Below, in pieces: positions 1-4,811 of a DNA stretch of 5,282 bases. Every line of letters begins with the position of its first letter. Position 1 is the stretch's first letter. The notes beneath the pieces were generated by a model. It did no database searches, had not been told where the DNA came from, and worked only from the letters and a program-made list of their open reading frames with translations. Source of the stretch: CAZXVW01 sp964644025 (lineage in GTDB: Bacteria; Acidobacteriota; Terriglobia; Bryobacterales; Bryobacteraceae); NCBI GenBank assembly GCA_964644025.1, contig CAZXVW010000256.1, forward strand, positions 1-5,282, given 5' to 3'. Both the position numbers and the translations under genes were made by a program.

Positions 1-449
1 GCCCGGCGCTGCCACTGTGCCTGGTCCAGGTAGGTGACCGTGGGCGCCTCCAGGGGGGTAGCCGTAACCGTGACTTCCACCCGCCCCAGCCGGAACGGGG
101 ATTCCGGACGCTCTCGAAGAAATCCTTCTACCACCGTCCGGAGCTGCTTCTCATAAGCGGCGATCTCTCGCTTGGTTGTCAGCCGGCCGGGCGCCGGAGG
201 CAACTGAAGCCGGGCGCCGGGTTGGGAGGCGAGCCACTCCTGGATGGCCGATCGCAAGGATTCCAGACGGGAGGCAAGTTGTCCGAGCGCCCCGATATTC
301 TCCGCGGGCGTGCCAGTCAACGCGGCCTCGATTTCCTGCAATGATGCCAGCCACTCCAGCGAGGGATCGGGCGGCGGCGCGGGCCGCGACAGGCTCGCGG
401 CCAACAGAAGGCCAGCGGCAAGTCGCAGTAAGCTGCGCTCAGAGGGCAT
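1..449 (-). CDS. TonB-dependent outer-membrane receptor, N-terminal part (runs off left edge)
   Basis: Only the first 149 residues are in the window and no stop is reached. Seen: a basic n-region and hydrophobic core (residues 5-20, SLLRLAAGLLLAASL) ending before a Pro-rich stretch, which reads as a Sec signal peptide. Residues 30-115 are hydrophilic and helix-prone with no family I recognise. From residue 124 comes VEVTVTATPLEAP followed by VTYLDQAQWQRR. This matches the TonB box plus plug start of TonB-dependent receptors (pattern VVVTA..., then V-[ST]-V-[IL]-[DT]-..-[DE]-[IW]). Such receptors import siderophores, vitamins or metals across the outer membrane using TonB energy. The ATG lies inside the end of the upstream EcfT-THEP1 gene (11-nt overlap, ATGCCCTCTGA), so translation is probably coupled and the receptor likely shares that system's substrate. 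The beta-barrel lies outside the window, so the family call rests on about 25 residues and the operon context. Confidence 0.68.
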   Translation of the reverse strand, partial: MPSERSLLRLAAGLLLAASLSRPAPPPDPSLEWLASLQEIEAALTGTPAENIGALGQLASRLESLRSAIQEWLASQPGARLQLPPAPGRLTTKREIAAYEKQLRTVVEGFLRERPESPFRLGRVEVTVTATPLEAPTVTYLDQAQWQRR

Positions 450-1623
450 CCACTTTGCTCTTGGCCACCGCCTGGATGAAGTCTTCCAGTGCGCGGGGGT
501 CCGCGCCGGCCTGGAACGTTGCCGTAAACTTTCCCAGGCGGGATTGAATACGGGCTGCGCAATCGGCACGGACGGCCAGCACCCAGGCCGGCCCTTGGTC
601 CTCATCCAGTTTCGCTAGGAGAGCGGGCAGGTGGCCGCCGCCCTCGGCTTCCAGGCGCCCGATTTCATCCACCAGCACTATGTCGGCGTGTCGGCGGGCG
701 TCGAGGATGCGCTCGCGCGCCCATCGCCACCCGGCGGCATCGAACTCGAACCCGGGCTTGCCGGGCGAGGATGCCTTCCGGCGGCGGGCAAACGCCCGCT
801 CCTGCCCGTTCGACTCATCGCGCAAGCGGTAGCCGGTTGTCACCCCGCCGCGGAACACAGCCGGCTGGCTGATGCCGCCGGGCCGCAATCCGAGCTCGCG
901 CAGCCGTGCCGCCACCGCACGCAAAGCGGTGGTCTTGCCGCTGCCGGGCGGACCGACGATCGCGAAAACCGGCGGCCGGCCGTTTGCCAGCGCCGGCCTC
1001 AGCCGGCGGGGGGCGTCTCCGCGTGCCGGCAATTCCGCCATCTGCTCGGCCAGCCTCGCAGTTTCGCAGATCACCTCGACCGCCCCCCGGTAAGCGCGGC
1101 GCGGTGTCTGCCACCAGGGGCCGGGCGCCGGAGATTTCCGCCAAGCCCTCTCCAGGCGGCTCATCAGCTCAGGCAGCAGACGGAGCGCCCCCGTCACGGA
1201 CCTGCCCAGGCGCGGCACCCCGGCCCGTTCGGTAACCCGCACGAGTTGCTCGCCGCTCAAGTTCCGGCTGGCCCACAGGGCAAGACCGAAGATGAAGGCG
1301 CCCCGCACCACCATTAAGAGCCCGGCCTCGAGCCCTTCGCTCGACAGTTCCAGCCCGAACAGGCTGAGGTCTTTGGATCCCAGCAGCAGGCCGCTGCCGG
1401 CGGCGAACAACAGCGTGACGGCCCAAAAACGCGGGAGCCACATTTTCGGCAACACCGGCCGGTCGGCCACGGCGAGGGCGGCCAACCAAATCACCAGCGC
1501 CACCACCGAGAGCCGCAAGGAGCCGCCGAACTGAAGCCCGATCAAGAACACGGCCAGGGCTGCTATCAGTCGCCGCCGGGCAACCGGAGACGGTAGCGCG
1601 TAGTGTCCTGTCAGCCAACTCAT
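439..1623 (-). CDS. EcfT/CbiQ-like transmembrane coupling protein fused to THEP1-type NTPase
   Basis: A 394-residue two-domain protein. Residues 15-120 hold about four membrane segments (roughly 18-33, 38-54, 66-83, 98-118). Residues 122-165 (LSGEQLVRVTERAGVPRLG, then ALRLLPELMSRLERAWR) follow the pattern of the first cytoplasmic coupling helix of EcfT/CbiQ proteins. Residues 180-203 end in ...LAEQMAELPARGD, resembling the second coupling helix with its Ala-Arg-Gly motif (200-202). After a linker of about 15 residues, residues 218-394 are a P-loop NTPase: Walker A GPPGSGKT (224-231), Walker B plus DEIGRLE (314-325), and the GLRPGG...G..TGYRL region of the THEP1/NTPase_1 (COG1618) family, which hydrolyses nucleoside triphosphates in vitro and has an unclear cellular role. 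The NTPase half shows no ABC signature. The start is chosen because ATGA joins it to the preceding S-like gene; the same frame is open further upstream, but there it reads antisense-like sequence overlapping that gene. Inference: inner-membrane coupler with a built-in, non-ABC motor. The NTPase assignment is firm; the EcfT assignment is good but based on pattern. Confidence 0.85.
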   Translation of the reverse strand: MSWLTGHYALPSPVARRRLIAALAVFLIGLQFGGSLRLSVVALVIWLAALAVADRPVLPKMWLPRFWAVTLLFAAGSGLLLGSKDLSLFGLELSSEGLEAGLLMVVRGAFIFGLALWASRNLSGEQLVRVTERAGVPRLGRSVTGALRLLPELMSRLERAWRKSPAPGPWWQTPRRAYRGAVEVICETARLAEQMAELPARGDAPRRLRPALANGRPPVFAIVGPPGSGKTTALRAVAARLRELGLRPGGISQPAVFRGGVTTGYRLRDESNGQERAFARRRKASSPGKPGFEFDAAGWRWARERILDARRHADIVLVDEIGRLEAEGGGHLPALLAKLDEDQGPAWVLAVRADCAARIQSRLGKFTATFQAGADPRALEDFIQAVAKSKVDAL

Positions 1624-2279
1624 GCCGCTTCGGACTCCGCCAGCAGGCGCCCGGCATCCCTGCCCATGCGGTAGCCGGCAAGGCTGCCCGCGATCCCGAT
1701 CAGGCAGACGACACCGAGCGCCGTCCCCAAGACCCAGTAGCCTTGCGCTACGGAAAGCTTCATCCAGAGGCGGGCCTTGCCGAGCAGCGCCAGGTAGAGG
1801 TCGATCAGTTTGGAGCCGTAAAGAATGTATTGTGTGAACAGCTTCTGGCCGAATGACCAGAGCGCGCACAACGCTCCACCGGCGGCCGCTGAGACGGGCG
1901 AGCGCGGCGCCGGCAGCAGCGCGACCTCGACCAGCGCTGCTTCGGTCAGAATTCCCATCATCGGGCCCAGGATTATGCCGCCGGGCGAGATTGACTTGCA
2001 GAGTGCGGCGACAAACCCGGTGGCCAGGCTCGCGCCGCGCGTGGGCAGGAGCTGGCGCTGCGCCACCAGCAGGGCGGCACCCATCGCCGCCAGCAGCACA
2101 CCGCCGAAGGGAACCCGGAGCGCGTGCAGAAACGAGCCGAGCGTAATTTCGAGCGCACCCCACAAGGCTCCGAACGTGGTGACGTGCGCCCAGAACAGGT
2201 CCCTCGAATTTATCTGTCGTCGTTCCACAGCAATGGACTGCTGGCGGCCGGGCGCCCGGTACCGCCCGGCTACGAACAT
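1620..2279 (-). CDS. ECF-transporter S-component-like membrane protein, first gene of uptake operon
   Basis: A 219-residue hydrophobic protein with about five to six membrane segments (around 33-53, 57-76, 84-97, 100-122, 128-146, 178-202). The N-terminal half, with GALWGALEITLGSF, LRVPFGG and a Gly-rich SPGGIILGPMMGILTE segment, has the look of vitamin-binding S components of energy-coupling-factor transporters (five to six helices, about 180-220 residues). I cannot place it in a named subfamily such as BioY, ThiT or HmpT, and the substrate is unknown. Its stop overlaps the start of the EcfT-THEP1 fusion by ATGA, which strongly supports a joint transporter. Start: the ATG at 2279 has AGGA only one base away, too close for a good ribosome site. 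A GTG at 2228 (residue 18) is an alternative, and the first 20 or so residues look unconserved in character. An unrelated small membrane protein remains possible, but the partner gene makes an S-like role the best reading. Confidence 0.65.
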   Translation of the reverse strand: MFVAGRYRAPGRQQSIAVERRQINSRDLFWAHVTTFGALWGALEITLGSFLHALRVPFGGVLLAAMGAALLVAQRQLLPTRGASLATGFVAALCKSISPGGIILGPMMGILTEAALVEVALLPAPRSPVSAAAGGALCALWSFGQKLFTQYILYGSKLIDLYLALLGKARLWMKLSVAQGYWVLGTALGVVCLIGIAGSLAGYRMGRDAGRLLAESEAA

Positions 2280-2302
2280 TTCCTAGGCGTCGTTAACCCC
2301 TC

Positions 2303-2308
2303 ATCATA
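2303..2308 (-). promoter_or_regulatory. Possible -10 element for the uptake operon
   Basis: TATGAT on the minus strand differs from TATAAT at one position. Transcription would begin about 7 nt further on, giving a leader of roughly 17-20 nt before the ATG at 2279. No recognisable -35 hexamer and no extended -10 (TGn) is present, so a chance match is quite possible. Confidence 0.25.
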
Positions 2309-2329
2309 AGACAGGCTGCAAGGCGCGCA

Positions 2330-2346
2330 GGCCCGCTTGGCGGGCC
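2330..2346. repeat. Inverted repeat, GC-rich hairpin 1
   Basis: GGCCCG (2330-2335) pairs with CGGGCC (2341-2346) across the 5-nt loop CTTGG. The stem is perfect over 6 bp. No T-run follows on either strand, so it is not a classical terminator. It lies between the possible operon promoter and hairpin 2. Confidence 0.45.
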
Positions 2347-2358
2347 GGGGGGCAAGAC

Positions 2359-2384
2359 CCGGCCCCGGCGTCATGCGGGGCCGG
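2359..2384. repeat. Inverted repeat, GC-rich hairpin 2 upstream of the symporter
   Basis: CCGGCCCCG (2359-2367) pairs perfectly with CGGGGCCGG (2376-2384), a 9-bp stem with an 8-nt loop. It ends 25 nt before the symporter ATG and would lie in its 5' leader if transcription starts upstream. The following sequence (CTTGGTTTCC) is only mildly T-rich, so terminator function is doubtful. Bases 2363-2369 can instead pair with 2344-2350 (GCCGGGG/CCCCGGC), which excludes both this hairpin and hairpin 1. Confidence 0.5.
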
Positions 2385-2409
2385 CTTGGTTTCCGGTAAA
2401 CTCACGTTC

Positions 2410-4074
2410 ATGCAGATCAAGCTGCACTGGCTGGACTGGAGCGTCATCGCGGCCTATTTCGTGGGCATCGTGCTTCTGGGACTGTGGGTCGCCCGGCGGG
2501 TGAAAGCCACCGACGACTATTTTCTGGGCAAGCGCGGCTTCAGCGTGTGGCTGCTGCTTGGCCAGTCTTTCGGCGTGGGCACGCACGCCGAGATGCCCGT
2601 GTCGCTGGCCGGGGCGGTCTACCAGTCCGGCTACTCCGCCCTGTGGTACCAGTGGAAGAACCTGTTCATCACGCCTTTCTACTGGATGCTCGGCCCGCTG
2701 TTCCGCCGCTTCCGCCGCACGACGATCGGGGAGGTCTACGAGGACCGGTATGGCCACATGATGGGCGCGGTTTACACCTTGTTCGCCCTGTCCTATTTCA
2801 TCTTCGACATGGGCGCGATGCTAAAGGGCGCCGGGAAGCTGGTGAGCGCCGCGGCCGGCGGTTCCGTTTCGCCGAACGCCGTGGTACTGGTGATGACCGC
2901 CACGTTCCTGGTTTACAGCTTCGTCGGGGGGCTGGTCTCGGCGGCCTATACGGATTTCGTGCAGAGCCTGTTCATCATCGTGCTGTCGTTCCTGCTGATT
3001 CCGCTGGGGCTGGCCCATATCGGCGGCTTCACGGGCATACGGGAGACGCTATCGCCGGAGATGCTTTCCCTGGTGACGCCGGGAGAAGTGGGAGTGTTCA
3101 CGATTCTGATGCTGACGATCAACGGGCTGATCGGCATCGTGGCGCAACCGCACATGCTGGCCGCTGTCGGCACCGGCAAGAACGAGATGAGCTGCCGGGT
3201 GGGGATGGCGTACGGGAATTTTGTGAAGCGCTTCTGCACAGTCGGCTGGGCCCTGGTCGGGCTGATCGTGGCCGTGATGCTGGCGCAATCGGGCGGTGTG
3301 CTGGCCGATCGCGAGGATGCCTTCGGCTTCGCCACCCGGGCGCTGCTGTTCCCCGGTGCGGTGGGACTGATGATTGCCAGCGTGCTGGCCGCCAACATGT
3401 CCACGTGTTCGGCGTTCACGGTGGACGGCGGGGCGCTGTTCACGCAGAACTTTTACCGGCGCTACCTGGTGCGCCGCAAGGCTGACGGTCACTATCTCAA
3501 CGTAGGCCGCTTCGCCGGGACGGCCGTGACCACGCTGGGTGTGCTGTTCGCGCTATACGTCGACGTTGTGCTGGAGGCGTTCCTGTTCACCGAGACCATT
3601 GCCGCCTTCATGGGAATCAGTTTGTTCGGGGCCATTTGCTGGCGCCGGGCCAACCGCTACGGGGCGTTTTCCAGCCTGGTTGTCTCCAGCGGTGTGTTTT
3701 TCTACCTTACGGAGATGCGTTTCGGCGAGTTGTTGCACTGGGACCCGGAAAACTTCGGCGTCTCGTTGCTGGCGGGCTTCCTGGCCCTGGTGCTGGTGAG
3801 CCGGCTGACCAGACCGGAGAGCGAGTCCCGGCTGAGACCCTTCTATGAGAAGCTCGACACGCGGAGCGAGTTCGACGAGGCGACGCAACAGGAGAAGGTG
3901 ATCACCGAGCCGGGTCACGATCTGCTGGTGGTGCACCTGCTGCGGCCGGGCATCACGAAAGGCTGGAGAAGCTTTTACCGCCGGTTCCGGATCGACCTGC
4001 TCGGGCTGGCGGCCGCCTTCGGCGTGGTGGTCCTCCTGATCGCCATGGCCAAGGCCATTCTGCTGCTGCCCTGA
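2410..4074 (+). CDS. Sodium:solute symporter (SSS/SLC5 family), substrate unknown
   Basis: A complete 554-residue inner-membrane transporter with about 13-14 hydrophobic segments. Family marks seen: N-terminal LDWSVIAAYFVGIVLLGLW (TM1, from residue 8), DDYFLGKRGF (35-44, the DYFLxGR motif after TM1), GGLVSAAYTDFVQ (173-185, the GG...TD..Q motif), and AANMSTCSAFTVDGGALFTQNFYRR (from 328). The last corresponds to the A-x-MST-S sodium-site helix and the following tail of PutP/vSGLT-type carriers. Members of this family move sugars, amino acids, carboxylates or vitamins with Na+; the sequence here does not tell which. After the core a charged cytoplasmic stretch of about 55 residues (470-525) precedes one last membrane helix (528-553). 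Start: the ATG at 2410 fits the usual family N-terminus; a TTG at 2386 would add eight residues and is less likely. It is divergent from the ECF-like operon and convergent, 27 nt apart, with the next gene. A shared substrate with the operon is possible but unproven. Confidence 0.93.
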   Translation: MQIKLHWLDWSVIAAYFVGIVLLGLWVARRVKATDDYFLGKRGFSVWLLLGQSFGVGTHAEMPVSLAGAVYQSGYSALWYQWKNLFITPFYWMLGPLFRRFRRTTIGEVYEDRYGHMMGAVYTLFALSYFIFDMGAMLKGAGKLVSAAAGGSVSPNAVVLVMTATFLVYSFVGGLVSAAYTDFVQSLFIIVLSFLLIPLGLAHIGGFTGIRETLSPEMLSLVTPGEVGVFTILMLTINGLIGIVAQPHMLAAVGTGKNEMSCRVGMAYGNFVKRFCTVGWALVGLIVAVMLAQSGGVLADREDAFGFATRALLFPGAVGLMIASVLAANMSTCSAFTVDGGALFTQNFYRRYLVRRKADGHYLNVGRFAGTAVTTLGVLFALYVDVVLEAFLFTETIAAFMGISLFGAICWRRANRYGAFSSLVVSSGVFFYLTEMRFGELLHWDPENFGVSLLAGFLALVLVSRLTRPESESRLRPFYEKLDTRSEFDEATQQEKVITEPGHDLLVVHLLRPGITKGWRSFYRRFRIDLLGLAAAFGVVVLLIAMAKAILLLP

Positions 4075-4101
4075 GCGATTGGTCCGCCTCTTAGCCGCGG
4101 C

Positions 4102-4359
4102 TCACAGCAGCTTGACGACGACGAAACGCATCACCAGGTAGGCCACCGCCGAAGCGGTGAGGAATTCCAGCAGAAACCACCGTGGCAGGGCGGCAGCCCG
4201 ACGCTTCCAGAGCCACCAGAACAGCACCAGCGCGACCAGCGGGATCCCCGCGGGCGCCAGCAGCAGGCTGTCTCCGTATGCGAATGACTCGCGCAGGAAG
4301 AACAGAAAACACCAGACCGTGCTCAGCACCCCCAGAAAGATCCCGAGACCCTGCACCAT
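4102..4359 (-). CDS. Small three-helix membrane protein of unknown function
   Basis: From the ATG at 4359 this is 85 residues made almost entirely of three hydrophobic helices: VQGLGIFLGVLSTVWCFLFF, then LLLAPAGIPLVALVLFWWLW ending in KRRAA, then a third starting FLLEFLTASAVAYLVM and running to the C-terminus. I recognise no family. The start is uncertain. The frame stays open to a TTG at 4425, which would add a hydrophilic tail beginning TDTTKDSPALAEPG and ending KLIRR; the basic residues just before helix 1 fit the positive-inside rule. It is also open to a TTG at 4509. None of these has a good ribosome site. The ATG is the conservative choice; the 4425 start is a real alternative. It lies downstream of the HMA-like gene on the same strand and may be co-transcribed with it. 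The hydrophobic layout, absent from other frames, is the evidence that it is coding. Confidence 0.6.
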   Translation of the reverse strand: MVQGLGIFLGVLSTVWCFLFFLRESFAYGDSLLLAPAGIPLVALVLFWWLWKRRAAALPRWFLLEFLTASAVAYLVMRFVVVKLL

Positions 4360-4531
4360 CCGGCGGATGAGCTTTGCCCCGCCAGGTTCAGCCAGCGCCG
4401 GCGAATCTTTTGTTGTGTCGGTCAACGCTACTGGTGTACCAAGAGTCGGGGGTGGGACACAACGACCGGGGGAGGCGGAATCGCATTTTTTGGGCCAAGC
4501 CGCGGGCAAGGGAGCGGCTCGGTCGGGCTCG

Positions 4532-4744
4532 TTACGCGATGACGGGGATCCCGGCGCGGAGCAGCGCGCGGCGCACCTGGTTGGGCGTCAGCCGCGAGGC
4601 GTCGTAGTCCACTGTAATCCGGTCGCCGGAGGTTGCCAACCGCGCATGATGCAGCCCGTAGATGCCGTGCAGTTCGGCGAGGCGGGCGGCCAGGGCTTCA
4701 TCGACCGGGTGCGCCAGCTTGAATTCGAGTTCAACGCTTGCCAT
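4532..4744 (-). CDS. HMA-fold-like small protein lacking the CxxC metal site
   Basis: 70 residues that can be read as a beta-alpha-beta-beta-alpha-beta ferredoxin-like fold: strand 2-9 (ASVELEFK), helix 14-26, strand 30-37, strand 42-48 (RITVDYD), helix 53-63 (TPNQVRRALLR), strand 65-69 (GIPVI). The second half matches the pattern of heavy-metal-associated domains (VTVxYDPxxxxxxxIxxAIxxAGY). The loop after strand 1, where those domains carry MxCxxC, is KLAHPVDEA with no cysteine at all; the whole protein has none. It therefore cannot bind Cu(I) in the usual way and may be a degenerate or repurposed fold, or a regulatory or ligand-binding domain. It begins 67 nt after the TrmJ-like gene's stop with no clear terminator between. 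The ribosome site is weak. Function unknown. Confidence 0.7.
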   Translation of the reverse strand: MASVELEFKLAHPVDEALAARLAELHGIYGLHHARLATSGDRITVDYDASRLTPNQVRRALLRAGIPVIA

Positions 4745-4811
4745 CTAAGCTTCAGAGTATCATCCCGCAGCCTCGCCGGGAGAGGGGCCGCCGCTCAGCC
4801 CACGGTAGTTC

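Larger units (their letters stand above)
2280..2409. promoter_or_regulatory. Divergent intergenic region between uptake operon and symporter
   Basis: 130 nt separate two outward-reading transcription units, so promoters for both should lie here. On the minus strand a TATGAT hexamer (2308-2303, five of six matches to the sigma-70 -10 consensus) sits about 25 nt before the operon's ATG, but no convincing -35 lies 16-18 nt upstream. On the plus strand no clear promoter is visible, and the symporter ATG at 2410 has only a weak ribosome site (CCGGTAAA). The middle is extremely GC-rich and can form several hairpins. I searched by eye for the conserved boxes of the cobalamin, TPP, FMN and Moco riboswitches on both strands and found none. 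Confidence 0.45.

Noticed and set aside
1200..1270. LSGEQ in the EcfT-THEP1 protein (residues 122-126) resembles the ABC-transporter signature LSGGQ.
   Set aside because: It lies about 100 residues before the Walker A motif, in the membrane-coupler half directly after a helix. In EcfT proteins this position normally holds a similar S/T-x-E-x-L start of the coupling helix. An ABC signature would follow Walker A, so the likeness is coincidental.
176..1317. Several plus-strand open frames (for example 244-618 and 631-1317) opposite the uptake operon.
   Set aside because: Their translations are rich in Pro, Arg, Ala and Gly with no recognisable motif and lie antisense to genes with clear domains. 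They are what GC-rich codon use produces on the opposite strand.
1624..2163. Reading frame of the EcfT-THEP1 gene stays open upstream of its ATG for another 180 codons.
   Set aside because: The upstream part translates to an Arg/Ala/Gly-rich sequence with no membrane pattern and overlaps the S-like gene in another frame. High GC content keeps such frames open. The ATGA junction marks the real start.
2280..2409. Vitamin riboswitch (cobalamin, TPP, FMN or Moco) upstream of the uptake operon.
   Set aside because: The conserved boxes of these riboswitches were not found on either strand, and the probable transcript leader is too short for most of them.
2484..3485. A 333-codon plus-strand frame inside the symporter gene, and minus-strand frames opposite it.
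   Set aside because: The overlapping symporter frame has clear family motifs throughout. The alternative frames are Arg/Gly/His-rich without domains.
4075..4104. Possible bidirectional terminator between the convergent symporter and small membrane gene, around the palindrome AGCCGCGGCT (4093-4102).
   Set aside because: The palindrome leaves no room for a loop and no T-run follows on either strand. The 27-nt gap holds no convincing intrinsic terminator.
4745..4811. Terminator or promoter between the TrmJ-like and HMA-like genes.
   Set aside because: Only 4-bp stems (for example CCTC/GAGG) and no T-run or clear -35/-10 pair could be seen, so read-through transcription is as likely.
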